This document shows positions 24,984-33,663 of a stretch of DNA of 64,000 nt, piece after piece. The stretch spans positions 1 through 64,000 of the forward strand of contig NZ_LMZQ01000010.1 in NCBI RefSeq assembly GCF_001442625.1, read 5' to 3'. A program made the translations under genes and the position numbers. The stretch comes from Pedobacter ginsenosidimutans. GTDB taxonomy: Bacteria > Bacteroidota > Bacteroidia > Sphingobacteriales > Sphingobacteriaceae. The first letter of the stretch is position 1. Every line of letters starts with the position of its first letter. The notes under the pieces were generated by a model. The model ran no database searches. It was not told the origin of the DNA and saw only the letters and a program-made list of their open reading frames with translations.

Positions 24984-26297
24984 ATGAAAATATTAAAATT
25001 TGGGGGTACTTCCGTAGGTAGTCCTGAGCGCATGACGAAGTTGTTGGATATCGTTAATCCAAATGAAGAGCAGATTGTAGTATTATCAGCCGTGTCTGGT
25101 ACTACAAATAGTTTAGTAGAAATTGCAAATTATTTTTTAGCTGGAGATAAGAAGAAGGGAAGCGAGTGCGTCGAAAATCTATATCAGAAATATAAAACTT
25201 TTGTTGTTGAGTTATTGCCTGCTACCGAATTTCAGGAGCAGGGAAATGAAGTGATCGATTATCATTTCGGTTTCTTAGCTGGCTTAGCGAATGATATTTT
25301 TACTTCAATTGAAGAAAAAGTGGTGTTAGCACAAGGTGAATTGTTATCTACAACTTTATACCATATCTATTTAAAATCAATCGGTGTACCATCGATATTA
25401 TTGCCGGCTTTAGATTTCATGAAAACGGATGAAGATAACGAACCTGATATTCCTTTCACTACAAAACACCTAACGCCGCTTTTAGAGAAGCATAAAGACA
25501 ATAAATTATTCATCACACAAGGATACATCTGCCGTAATAGTTTTGGTGAAGTGGATAACCTGCGTCGTGGAGGAAGCGATTATACTGCTTCTTTGTTGGG
25601 AGCAGCTATTCTAGCAGAAGAAGTTCAAATCTGGACTGATATTGACGGTATGCACAACAACGATCCACGTATTGTTAAAGGCACCAAGCCAATTGCCCGG
25701 TTATCATTTGATGAAGCAGCTGAACTGGCTTATTTTGGAGCAAAGATTTTGCATCCTCAATCGGTCTTCCCGGCACAGAAATATAAAATTCCGGTTCGTT
25801 TGTTAAACACGATGGAGCCTTCAGCTGCAGGTACTTTGATTACCCACGATAGCGAAAAAGGAAAAATTAAATCAATAGCAGCAAAAGATGGCATCACGGC
25901 AATCCGCATCCAATCGAGCCGTATGTTGTTGGCTTATGGTTTCTTACGCAGGGTTTTTGAAGTTTTTGAGCGTTATAAAACACCGATCGATATGATTACC
26001 ACTTCTGAGGTTGCCGTATCGTTAACCATCGATGAAACAGCCCATTTACCTCAAATTATTGAAGAACTGGAAAGTTTCGGGACAGTAGAAGTAGATACCG
26101 ATCACAGTATTGTATGTGTAGTGGGCGATTTCGGTTCGGAGAAGCATGGTTTCGCCAGCAGGGTTTTAGAGGGTTTAAAACACATTCCGATCCGTATGAT
26201 TTCTTACGGTGGAAGCAACTACAACGTTTCGCTTTTAATATTAAGTGAGTATAAAACCGAAGCTTTAAGAAGCCTGCACAATAGATTATTCGAATAA
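24984..26297 (+). CDS. lysC: Aspartate kinase
   Basis: 437 residues, a monofunctional aspartokinase catalysing the first committed step to lysine, threonine and methionine. The N-terminal kinase signature KFGGTSVGSPERM is at 4-16, the middle has FITQGYICRNSFGE and RRGGSDYTASLLGAAI, and WTDIDGMHNNDPR follows. The C-terminal part from about 305 (GITAIRIQSSRML, then VCVVGDFGS) holds ACT-type regulatory domains, so feedback control is likely. The gene ends in a 12-bp palindrome shared with an antisense small gene. lysA follows about 320 bases later on the same strand, linking both to diaminopimelate/lysine synthesis. Confidence 0.93.
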   Translation: MKILKFGGTSVGSPERMTKLLDIVNPNEEQIVVLSAVSGTTNSLVEIANYFLAGDKKKGSECVENLYQKYKTFVVELLPATEFQEQGNEVIDYHFGFLAGLANDIFTSIEEKVVLAQGELLSTTLYHIYLKSIGVPSILLPALDFMKTDEDNEPDIPFTTKHLTPLLEKHKDNKLFITQGYICRNSFGEVDNLRRGGSDYTASLLGAAILAEEVQIWTDIDGMHNNDPRIVKGTKPIARLSFDEAAELAYFGAKILHPQSVFPAQKYKIPVRLLNTMEPSAAGTLITHDSEKGKIKSIAAKDGITAIRIQSSRMLLAYGFLRRVFEVFERYKTPIDMITTSEVAVSLTIDETAHLPQIIEELESFGTVEVDTDHSIVCVVGDFGSEKHGFASRVLEGLKHIPIRMISYGGSNYNVSLLILSEYKTEALRSLHNRLFE

Positions 26298-26450
26298 GAG
26301 GAAAAAAGTGCCTACAGCCACTAGAAAGCCTATAAGGAAGTGAAAAGCCAGAAAGCTTGCCGGTAGCAAACCGTTTTTATGTTTTTTGTAAGAGTTATAC
26401 AATCCTGCAGAAAGGATAAGAATAATAAATATGGCGGCTGCTATCTTCAT
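26286..26450 (-). CDS. Tiny membrane protein, 54 residues, antisense between lysC and lysA
   Basis: An uninterrupted frame reads MKIAAAIFIILILSAGLYNS, then YKKHKNGLLPAS and FLAFHFLIGFLVAVGTFFLL, ending in FE. It predicts two transmembrane helices joined by a basic loop. Its ATG overlaps the TGA of the upstream small gene as ATGA, a strong sign of translational coupling. Its last four codons lie on the palindrome TTATTCGAATAA, so it and aspartokinase both end Leu-Phe-Glu-stop on opposite strands. I recognise no family. The membrane pattern and the ATGA junction support a real gene. Confidence 0.6.
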   Translation of the reverse strand: MKIAAAIFIILILSAGLYNSYKKHKNGLLPASFLAFHFLIGFLVAVGTFFLLFE

Positions 26451-26617
26451 TTTTTGATAAATAAGAGGAACAGCACAATGAAAAGTAACACGATAAAGAA
26501 CCGGATTTTTCCATTGTATTGTTTCTGGGTAATTCTTCCATGCTTTAAATCCAGGTAGTTACCTAAATAAATTAGACCAAAGAATAAAATTAAAATTATA
26601 ATAAGGAATTTGAACAT
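26447..26617 (-). CDS. Tiny membrane protein, 56 residues, divergent from lysA
   Basis: From the ATG of MFKFLIIILILFFGLIYLGN the frame gives two hydrophobic helices separated by a charged loop, YLDLKHGRITQKQYNGKIR, ending in LLFIKK. An upstream in-frame start would lie inside lysA and is rejected. Its ATG and that of lysA share the same CATG, so the two genes start back to back with no intergenic space. The stop overlaps the start of the next minus-strand gene (ATGA). Family not recognised. Promoter must lie within lysA coding sequence. Confidence 0.55.
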   Translation of the reverse strand: MFKFLIIILILFFGLIYLGNYLDLKHGRITQKQYNGKIRFFIVLLFIVLFLLFIKK

Positions 26618-27785
26618 GTTCGCCGATAAAGATATATCAAAGTTTAACAATATAGAAACGCCTTTTTACTACTATGATACTGATCTGTTGCAAAAAACCT
26701 TGCGCACCTGCGCAGATGCAGCGGCTCCATATCAATTTCATATCCACTATGCACTAAAGGCGAATTTCAATAGCGTGCTGTTAAACCAGATTAAAGAAAT
26801 TGGTTTCGGTGCAGATTGCGTGAGTGCAGGAGAGGTGAGAAGAGCGGTTGAAGTAGGTTTCGATCACAAAAAAATCGTTTTTGCCGGAGTAGGTAAATCG
26901 GATAAAGAAATAAACGAAGCCCTTGATCTTGATATTTTCTGCTTTAACGTAGAATCTATCCAGGAATTAGAAGTGCTAAATGAACTTGCCGGTAAAAAAG
27001 GTAAAACAGCTCAGGTGGCTATCCGTATTAATCCTAATGTGGATGCACATACCCACCACAACATCACCACTGGTTTAGACGAAAATAAATTTGGCATCAA
27101 CTCCTGGGATTTGCCAGAATGTGCCGAAACTTTAAAAGCATCACCAAACCTGAAATTTATCGGTATCCATTTTCATATTGGTTCGCAGATTACCAATTTG
27201 GATGTATACAAAAACCTTTGTGTGCGTGTAAACGAATTTGCAGCCTGGTTTGAAGATAAAGGTTTTAGCCTAAAAGTATTAAATGTTGGTGGCGGCTTAG
27301 GTATCGATTATTACAATCCTGATCACCAGATTCCTGATTTTGAATCTTATTTTAAGATTTTTAATGAATTTTTGACTGTTAAACCTGGTCAGGAAGTACA
27401 TTTTGAATTGGGCAGGGCATTGGTTGGTCAATCGGCTTCATTGATTACCCGTGTACTTTACATTAAAAACGGAAAGAAGAAAAACTTCGTGGTTTTAGAT
27501 GCCGGTATGACTGAATTGATGCGCCCAGCCTTATATCAAGCATATCACAAAATCGAAAATCTTAGTCAATCCAGAGCAACGGGTTCGAAGTCCGAAATCG
27601 TTAAATACGATATTGTGGGGCCCATCTGTGAAAGTACCGATTGCTTTGGTAAAGAAGTGGAGCAGCCAGAATCTTTCAGAGGTGATATTTTTGCCATCCG
27701 TAGTGCTGGCGCCTATGGAGAGGTGATGGCTTCGAAGTATAATTTAAGGGATGCAATAAGATCGGTTTATAGTTACGAGATATAA
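26616..27785 (+). CDS. lysA: Diaminopimelate decarboxylase
   Basis: 389 residues from the ATG of MFADKDISKF; a TTG two codons earlier is less likely. It makes L-lysine from meso-diaminopimelate with PLP. Fold-type III signatures are present: HIHYALKANFN with the Schiff-base lysine at about 48, FGINSWD, IGIHFHIGSQI, NVGGGLGIDYYNPDH, ELGRALVG, and the catalytic cysteine region GPICESTDCFG. The context of an upstream aspartokinase supports lysine synthesis, and the CESTDC motif argues against a carboxynorspermidine or arginine decarboxylase. Confidence 0.94.
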   Translation: MFADKDISKFNNIETPFYYYDTDLLQKTLRTCADAAAPYQFHIHYALKANFNSVLLNQIKEIGFGADCVSAGEVRRAVEVGFDHKKIVFAGVGKSDKEINEALDLDIFCFNVESIQELEVLNELAGKKGKTAQVAIRINPNVDAHTHHNITTGLDENKFGINSWDLPECAETLKASPNLKFIGIHFHIGSQITNLDVYKNLCVRVNEFAAWFEDKGFSLKVLNVGGGLGIDYYNPDHQIPDFESYFKIFNEFLTVKPGQEVHFELGRALVGQSASLITRVLYIKNGKKKNFVVLDAGMTELMRPALYQAYHKIENLSQSRATGSKSEIVKYDIVGPICESTDCFGKEVEQPESFRGDIFAIRSAGAYGEVMASKYNLRDAIRSVYSYEI

Positions 27786-27846
27786 ATTGTCACATTGAGC
27801 CTGTCGAAATGCTTCAAAGTTCTTCGACAGGCTCAGAATGACAAAT
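27786..27846. repeat. Inverted repeat acting as probable bidirectional terminator
   Basis: ATTGTCACATTGAGCCTGTC with GAA is mirrored by TTCGACAGGCTCAGAATGAC after a 15-base loop, a stem of about 20 bp with a small bulge. It fills the whole space between convergent lysA and the 70-residue membrane protein gene. The GAGCCTGTCGAA core is another variant of the TGACG-ended repeat group. Confidence 0.7.
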
Positions 27847-27849
27847 CAA

Positions 27850-28062
27850 TTATTTCTTCTTCGACGCTACAAATACAATTACACCAGCTACCAGAATAAT
27901 ACCACCTGCATAAGGAGGCCAATTGACAGATTTTTCTTTATCAGCAGATATTTGAATGGGGCCAGCATCAACAATTTTTTCTTTTTTAGTGTAAGAGAAG
28001 CCAGTCCAGATGAGCATAGCAATACCCAAAACGATTAAAATAATTCCTAATGTTCTGTTCAT
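27850..28062 (-). CDS. Small two-helix membrane protein
   Basis: 70 residues. Two transmembrane helices (IILIVLGIAMLIWTGFSY and AGGIILVAGVIVFVAS) flank a soluble loop, KKEKIVDAGPIQISADKEKS, that probably faces the periplasm or cytoplasm. Short proteins with this VDAGPIQ loop and a WPP motif before the second helix are widespread in Bacteroidota, but I know of no assigned function. It ends in a lysine triplet. It is convergent with lysA across an inverted repeat. Confidence 0.75.
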   Translation of the reverse strand: MNRTLGIILIVLGIAMLIWTGFSYTKKEKIVDAGPIQISADKEKSVNWPPYAGGIILVAGVIVFVASKKK

Positions 28063-28104
28063 AATATTTTATTTATATCAGAACAGCATCAGGTCGATTA
28101 TGTT

Positions 28105-28917
28105 TTATTGAAATGAATAACCGAGACTTATCTTTTGCGCATAATTAACATTGTCAGCCATTTCATAAGAAAAAGAAAATCGCTTGATGTACAAGAAATA
28201 GTTAAAAACCCAACCGAATGAATTTTTCCCGTTAATTTCATCGTAAGCTTTTACGCCAGATCTGAAACTATTTGCAAAATTAGGTGTGCCACCAAGAAAA
28301 AATCTAAATGCGTGCCTTATATCGTGGTCATTTCTAGCTCTCCAGATTACTTCGGTAGATAATCCTGTTGTCCAAAGTACCTTTCTATTTGTTACCGCTA
28401 CGTAATCTGGAATAGGGTTGCTGTATACTTCTTGTCTAAATTTGGTATAAGCTCCACCTTCGAAGCTAAGTGCATTTTCAAAGTTAATGTACCTGAAATC
28501 TGTATTTCCGTTAGCTGAGGTGTTGTGTAAGCCAGCAGAAAATCTTAAACCAAAGCCACTGATCGATTTTTGAAAGGATGGAAGATAATTCTTTAAATTC
28601 TCTGCATTGTTGTCGTTGTCTCCGCCTGATGCTTTTCCAGCATAAGCGAAAATACCATAAGAAATGTTTGATTTTTTGAAAGTATGCGACTGGCTTATAT
28701 TTGCCATTCCCAATTCGAAACCCGTACCAGCGCTTGGTGAAGTAGAACCAGCATAACTTGCTGATACATTTGTTAATGTTTTAACACTGTCTGCACCCAT
28801 TGCTTTTGGCATATAGCCCATGTTATTCCCTAGTATAGCTGGGGTAAGCAAAGATGTGCATGAAGTAAATGTGATAAGAAAAAGTAAAGAAGGAAGAGCG
28901 ATAATTTGATTTTTCAT
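28105..28917 (-). CDS. Lipoprotein with beta-barrel-like character, function unknown
   Basis: 270 residues. The signal ends in a lipobox-like TFTSC (about residue 20). The mature chain is rich in serine, glycine and aromatic residues with alternating strands (GFELGMANISQSHTF, ISYGIFAYAG, SGFGLRFSAGLHN, FSFSYEMADNVNY) and ends KISLGYSFQ with a C-terminal aromatic-Gln. This suggests an outer-membrane-associated beta protein. No enzyme motif or named family is recognised. It starts 15 bases after the SRPBCC gene stop and may belong to the transglutaminase transcript. Confidence 0.65.
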   Translation of the reverse strand: MKNQIIALPSLLFLITFTSCTSLLTPAILGNNMGYMPKAMGADSVKTLTNVSASYAGSTSPSAGTGFELGMANISQSHTFKKSNISYGIFAYAGKASGGDNDNNAENLKNYLPSFQKSISGFGLRFSAGLHNTSANGNTDFRYINFENALSFEGGAYTKFRQEVYSNPIPDYVAVTNRKVLWTTGLSTEVIWRARNDHDIRHAFRFFLGGTPNFANSFRSGVKAYDEINGKNSFGWVFNYFLYIKRFSFSYEMADNVNYAQKISLGYSFQ

Positions 28918-28931
28918 TTTTAGTTTTTTGT

Positions 28932-29312
28932 TTATTCGTCAAAGAAATCTACCAAACCTCCCAAGAAATATTCCTGGATCCCATCTGTAAAATCTTTATA
29001 ATCTTCATCAGGGATATTGGTTTGTTTAAATTCTAGTGAAGTTCCTTTTTTATCTTCGTGAAGTTTTATGGTTACAATAGAAGGTTCGTTTTCTTCTCCA
29101 AAATACCATTGCTGAACAATCTGTTTACCGTAAACAAACTCAATATTTTTGCCTGTAATATCTCCATCCCAGAAAGAAAATTCAGTTTCTGGCAATTCTT
29201 CAAACTCTACTTCAGCGCCAGTCCATAGTTTTATGCTGGTTTCTTTGGTAAGGGCTAAATAAACTTCTTCTGGTGGGGCAGGTATGTAGGTATATTTTTT
29301 AAAATCTTTCAT
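28932..29312 (-). CDS. SRPBCC/START-like protein
   Basis: 126 residues with the helix-grip pattern of small SRPBCC proteins: KKYTYIPAPPEEVYLALT at the start, SIKLWTG, a central WDGDITGKN loop, VQQWYFGEENEPSIVTIKLH strands, TSLEFKQTNIPDE and a C-terminal helix DGIQEYFLGGLVDFF. The closest relatives I can name by pattern are AHSA1-like or START-like cytosolic lipid or ligand binders. Acidic residues are abundant, so it may bind a partner protein rather than a lipid. Its start overlaps the end of the transglutaminase gene by 14 bases, implying co-translation. Confidence 0.75.
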   Translation of the reverse strand: MKDFKKYTYIPAPPEEVYLALTKETSIKLWTGAEVEFEELPETEFSFWDGDITGKNIEFVYGKQIVQQWYFGEENEPSIVTIKLHEDKKGTSLEFKQTNIPDEDYKDFTDGIQEYFLGGLVDFFDE

Positions 29313-31974
29313 TTTCTTTTATATCTATTCTTTCTAGCTTATCAGGTATAGCTTCTTCAATCTTCAGGTTGTTAATCCTGAAGTTCTCATTTATGTCTTT
29401 AATCACAGCCGTTCTCCATGCTGATGCCGGATACGTAAATACAAAGGTACTTTTTACGCGGGTAGATTTAATAAAATAAGCTATCCAAAGCGAATAAATG
29501 ATTATTTTTCTAATTAACGCAGTAGCATCTGAGGCGGTAAAGAGTTGATTACCTATATGATTACCCATTGCAAACAGAAATGCGAAATCTAGAATGGCGA
29601 CAATAATAGCGGCTATTTTCAGTCCTATATAATATTTTGTAAATATTTTTCGGCGGTTAAAAAATAAAAATATCACGAGTATGCTAAATGCAATCATACA
29701 CATGTTTAATGCCGCTTCCATAAGCAAACAGAGTTGGTAAATGAACGTTGTAAATCTATCGTAACGATCAAGGTTATCCCAAACAGTTTGACTAAATGTT
29801 TCTGCCTTAATTATAGTAAATAGCGAGGTAAACGGTAAAACCACAATTCCAATGCCTGCAACAATGAGCCAGCCACCGATTTTTGGAGCATCTTTTATTT
29901 CTTCAAGGTCAAACGGTCTTTTTCGGGTATAGATAAATACGCACACACCCATCATTATGATGAAAACAAATACGCATAAAGTTACCATCCAGTAATTTAA
30001 ATCCGATTCATTTTCCGTCTCATAGTCATTACCCCAATATAAACTGTAGCTCAGTTTATCCATTATATTGCTTCTATCTTTAATGTATTGTTTGGTATCG
30101 GCACCCGAAATTTCATCGGTTAAGTTTTGATAGTTATAATTTATTGTTAAAGTATCTGATTCGCTTTTCTGCGTGTAATTAAATTTATAGCTAGGTCGAT
30201 CAACACTAAATTTATTGTCTTTAAGGTCCCAATTATCTGGGAAAATGATTTTTAGTTTTTGATTGATATTGCATGGGTAAACAAGATCCATCGGTACATC
30301 ACGCGATTTTTTGAGTTTTCTTAAATCATTGCTGATCAGATCACCATAAAAATAGATGTCAAATCTATTAGAAAGTGAATCGTCTCTTACCCAAATGTTG
30401 TCAATCTCATAATTTTCAGTTAAATAAACAATGTTGTTGGTCTCATCGTCTTTAACAGTTATGTTTTTTACAGTTTGTATACCAGGGTATAATTTTGAAT
30501 AATAACTTAAATAATCCTTTTCTAGTTTATCTGTCCCATCACTATTTAAATCTGCCCTGATCTGATCGGCGCAATTGTGTATGTAGACTGTTTTAATTTG
30601 GAGAGTCGCTTTTTTACCCAGGATTGTATCCGGTACATTAAAAATTGAAGTGGCATCAATTTTTCCCTTGGGATTGCTTTTAACCTCTTCAAGTTTGTCG
30701 TTGCCAGGTTTTATTACCAGAACACTTGCAGAGTAAGGGAAATAATTTTCTGTTATAGGTCCACGCTGATCAGACATGGTTGCATCAATCCAGATTTTTT
30801 TATTCTTAAATTCAACTAATACCACAACATGGTCAAATGCGCCTGTTGAGGGTAACCTTTCTTTTGTTTTATTCTTTAGATAGGTGTTTATGTATACGGG
30901 ATAGGCCTGTACACCCATATTTTTTAACAGGTAAACGAGTAAAAGCGACTTGTCTTTACAGTCGCCGTAGCGTTGTCTTAAAACTTTTTCAGGAGAATTT
31001 GGGCGATGGGAATACTGTCCCATTTCTACCCCCATGTACCTGATCTCGTCTTGTACAAACCGGGTAGCAAGTTGTAAATATTGTTCTGGATTGTTGTTTG
31101 ATTTAGTTTTTAGCTCCTTAACCTTAGCATTAAGGATGACTGAACTTTTTAAGTCGTAAGTGTTTAAACGTACAGACCAATCTACTATGTCTTTCCAGCT
31201 GTGGTATTCACTGATTTGAACCCGTCCGTAAGGGTTGTACCAATCGGGTTCATAGTCGTAACTGGTGAAAGTTTTAGATACCTGGCTTTGCCATTGGTAT
31301 ATTTTTAAATCACCTGTCTCCGTAGTTTTTAGAGGAGGAACAAAGTTGAAGTTTTTGAGTTGTATATCGCGTTTCTTATTAAAAAGCAGGCTAGCATAAA
31401 CATTTGAGATTTGACTTCCGCCTTCAAAATAAATGATGTTGCTGTAGCGCGAATCGAAAACTGGATTTTTTCCTATAATAGTGTACGAAAAGTCAATTCT
31501 ATCTCCTTTTCGGACATCATCTAAAATCAAATAAGCATTAAATGTTCCGCTATAAATAAATTTATTGAGCTCTTTCTCATTCTGGATAATTTTGAAATTA
31601 CTGGCGTTAAGTTTATCAATAGGTTTGTTATCTCTCCAGATAATTATTTTATGAAAAACAAGTTTCTGGTAAGATGGATCAAAGGTAACCGATATTTCAG
31701 AGCCATTTTGTACACCTGTATCTGAAATAATCTCACGGATATCATGCTCGTATTCTTCTGATGTTTCTATATTGGTTTGTTGCTCATAAAGAAATAAATA
31801 CCAACCATCCTGAATATCTCTTGCTGCCGGCCGTTTATCAACAGTTTTTACTTTTTGTAGCCACCGTGGTTCAGTTTTGGAAATGAAAAAATTATTTTTT
31901 TGGGCAAAAGATATATTGATCCAAAAAGCTAAAACAAGTAGAATAAGTTTTTTGAGAGCGTTTTTAATTAGCAT
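29299..31974 (-). CDS. DUF3857 / transglutaminase-like protein fused to a DUF2569-type membrane domain
   Basis: 891 residues. A signal peptide (NALKKLILLVLAFWINISFA) is followed by a DUF3857 beta domain at about 40-235. The transglutaminase-like core has the full triad: Cys339 in RYGDCKDKS, His382 in AFDHVVV and Asp397 in IWIDATM, so it should be a working papain-like enzyme (cross-linking, amidase or protease). After a further beta domain, a helix at about 655-680 leads to a four-helix membrane region (GGWLIVAGIGIVVLPFTSLF start) matching DUF2569. The catalytic part therefore faces the periplasm and the C-terminus sits in the inner membrane. It is followed by an overlapping SRPBCC gene. Substrate unknown. 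Confidence 0.85.
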   Translation of the reverse strand: MLIKNALKKLILLVLAFWINISFAQKNNFFISKTEPRWLQKVKTVDKRPAARDIQDGWYLFLYEQQTNIETSEEYEHDIREIISDTGVQNGSEISVTFDPSYQKLVFHKIIIWRDNKPIDKLNASNFKIIQNEKELNKFIYSGTFNAYLILDDVRKGDRIDFSYTIIGKNPVFDSRYSNIIYFEGGSQISNVYASLLFNKKRDIQLKNFNFVPPLKTTETGDLKIYQWQSQVSKTFTSYDYEPDWYNPYGRVQISEYHSWKDIVDWSVRLNTYDLKSSVILNAKVKELKTKSNNNPEQYLQLATRFVQDEIRYMGVEMGQYSHRPNSPEKVLRQRYGDCKDKSLLLVYLLKNMGVQAYPVYINTYLKNKTKERLPSTGAFDHVVVLVEFKNKKIWIDATMSDQRGPITENYFPYSASVLVIKPGNDKLEEVKSNPKGKIDATSIFNVPDTILGKKATLQIKTVYIHNCADQIRADLNSDGTDKLEKDYLSYYSKLYPGIQTVKNITVKDDETNNIVYLTENYEIDNIWVRDDSLSNRFDIYFYGDLISNDLRKLKKSRDVPMDLVYPCNINQKLKIIFPDNWDLKDNKFSVDRPSYKFNYTQKSESDTLTINYNYQNLTDEISGADTKQYIKDRSNIMDKLSYSLYWGNDYETENESDLNYWMVTLCVFVFIIMMGVCVFIYTRKRPFDLEEIKDAPKIGGWLIVAGIGIVVLPFTSLFTIIKAETFSQTVWDNLDRYDRFTTFIYQLCLLMEAALNMCMIAFSILVIFLFFNRRKIFTKYYIGLKIAAIIVAILDFAFLFAMGNHIGNQLFTASDATALIRKIIIYSLWIAYFIKSTRVKSTFVFTYPASAWRTAVIKDINENFRINNLKIEEAIPDKLERIDIKENERF

Positions 31975-31989
31975 ATTTTAATTAATAGT

Positions 31990-33180
31990 TTATTTAAATG
32001 CGTTTAATCCGGTTACATCCATCCCGGTGATCAGTAAATGTATATCGTGTGTACCCTCGTAGGTTACTACCGATTCTAAGTTCATCATGTGGCGCATAAT
32101 CGAGTATTCTCCGGTAATTCCCATTCCGCCAAGCATTTGGCGTGCATTACGTGCAATATCGAGGGCAATTTCTACACTGTTTCTTTTGGCCATTGATATT
32201 TGTTCTGCGGAAGCCCTGTTTTCACTTTTTAATACGCCTAAACGCCAAACCAACAGCTGCCCCTTGGTAATTTCGGTCACCATTTCGGCCAATTTCTTTT
32301 GCTGTAACTGGAAAGCCCCGATGGGTTTTCCAAACTGTACACGTTCTTTCGAATAGCGCAAAGCGGTATCATAACAGTCCATTGCTGCGCCTAAAGCCCC
32401 CCAGGCAATGCCATAACGTGCCTGGTTTAAACAACCTAGCGGACCTTTTAATCCGCTGATTTCAGGGAAAATATTCTCTTTAGGTACTTTAACATTGTCA
32501 AAAACCAATTCACCGGTTGCCGAAGCCCGCAAACTCCATTTATTATGTGTTTCTGGAGTCGAAAATCCTTCCATTCCGCGTTCCACAACTAATCCTCTTA
32601 TTTTTCCAGATTCATCTTTTGCCCAAACCACTGCGATATCGGCAAATGGTGCATTACTGATCCACATTTTTGCGCCGTTTAAAATGTAGTGGCTGCCTGC
32701 ATCTTTGATATTGGTTACCATTCCGCCAGGGTTAGAGCCGTGATCAGGTTCTGTTAATCCAAAACAGCCCATCATTTCGCCACTCGCCAGTTTCGGCAGG
32801 TATTTTTTACGTTGTTCTTCAGTACCATAAGCATAAATAGGATACATCACCAACGAACCCTGCACAGAGGCTGTGGAACGTATACCAGAATCACCGCGTT
32901 CAATTTCCTGCATCAAAATTCCATAAGCGGTATAATCTAATCCTGCACCACCATATTCAACGGGAATAGTTGGTCCGAAAGCACCAATATCAGCCAAACC
33001 TTTAATTAGGTGTTTTGGAAATTCTGCTTTTTGCGCATAATCTTCAATAATCGGGCTTACTTCTTTTTTTACCCAATCTCTGGCCGTTGCACGAATTAAT
33101 TTATGTTCATCGGTTAACAATTCATCCAATAAATAATAGTCTGGTGCCTCGTACAGGTCCTTTTTTACTGATTTGCTCAT
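31990..33180 (-). CDS. Acyl-CoA dehydrogenase, glutaryl-CoA dehydrogenase type
   Basis: 396 residues, a flavoprotein oxidising acyl-CoA. Signatures: GCFGLTEPDHGSNPGGM for FAD/substrate binding, WISNAPFADIAVVWAK, RVQFGKPIGAFQLQQ, RQMLGGMGITGEYS, and the catalytic base within VTYEGTHDIHLLITG. The YEGTHDIH stretch and the VTGLNAF end match glutaryl-CoA dehydrogenases of lysine and tryptophan breakdown more closely than short-chain enzymes. The exact substrate is still an inference. It is divergent from folB and followed closely by the transglutaminase gene on the same strand. Confidence 0.85.
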   Translation of the reverse strand: MSKSVKKDLYEAPDYYLLDELLTDEHKLIRATARDWVKKEVSPIIEDYAQKAEFPKHLIKGLADIGAFGPTIPVEYGGAGLDYTAYGILMQEIERGDSGIRSTASVQGSLVMYPIYAYGTEEQRKKYLPKLASGEMMGCFGLTEPDHGSNPGGMVTNIKDAGSHYILNGAKMWISNAPFADIAVVWAKDESGKIRGLVVERGMEGFSTPETHNKWSLRASATGELVFDNVKVPKENIFPEISGLKGPLGCLNQARYGIAWGALGAAMDCYDTALRYSKERVQFGKPIGAFQLQQKKLAEMVTEITKGQLLVWRLGVLKSENRASAEQISMAKRNSVEIALDIARNARQMLGGMGITGEYSIMRHMMNLESVVTYEGTHDIHLLITGMDVTGLNAFK

Positions 33181-33268
33181 GTAATTTCGTGTTATCTGGT
33201 TATGAAATCGCGTTCATTTCAAAGGTAACAATTTACGACAAGGGGCATTATATTCGTGAATAAAAATT

Positions 33269-33276
33269 TAATTTTG
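33269..33276 (+). promoter_or_regulatory. -7 promoter element upstream of folB
   Basis: TAATTTTG matches TAnnTTTG exactly and lies 17 bases before the folB ATG, giving a predicted leader of roughly 12 bases. No convincing -33 TTG is seen at the usual distance. Confidence 0.55.
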
Positions 33277-33293
33277 CAGCTTACAGAACATAA

Positions 33294-33662
33294 ATGAGCC
33301 ATTTCAAACAAACAGTAGCGTTAAAAGATGTAAAGTGCTTTGCCTTACATGGGTATTATCCGGAAGAGCAACTTATTGGAAATCATTTTGTTGTGGATTT
33401 AGTAACAGAATTTACGCCCCAGGGTTTTGATGATGAACTGGCACAGACGGTTAATTACGAAGACTTGAATCACATTATCCTGGAGGAAATGAAACATACT
33501 CAAAAGCTTTTAGAAACGGTTTTGAAGAATATTATTTCTAAAGTTATCGAATTGTATCCTTTTGTTGAAATCGTAAACGTGAGTATTGAAAAACTAAATC
33601 CACCTATGCCTGGCCAAATTGGGCACTCTTTTGTTAAATTGTCTTATACATCAGCAAAATAA
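33294..33662 (+). CDS. folB: Dihydroneopterin aldolase
   Basis: 122 residues, normal for FolB, which cleaves 7,8-dihydroneopterin to 6-hydroxymethyl-dihydropterin in folate synthesis. Visible motifs are CFALHGYYPEEQLIGN with the conserved Glu, QTVNYEDLNHII, KLLETVLKNI, and VSIEKLNPPMPGQIGH with the catalytic Lys. The homologous FolX/epimerase activity cannot be excluded. The stop lies one base ahead of the next ATG, so a bicistronic message with the FAD-linked oxidase is likely. Confidence 0.9.
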   Translation: MSHFKQTVALKDVKCFALHGYYPEEQLIGNHFVVDLVTEFTPQGFDDELAQTVNYEDLNHIILEEMKHTQKLLETVLKNIISKVIELYPFVEIVNVSIEKLNPPMPGQIGHSFVKLSYTSAK

Positions 33663-33663
33663 A

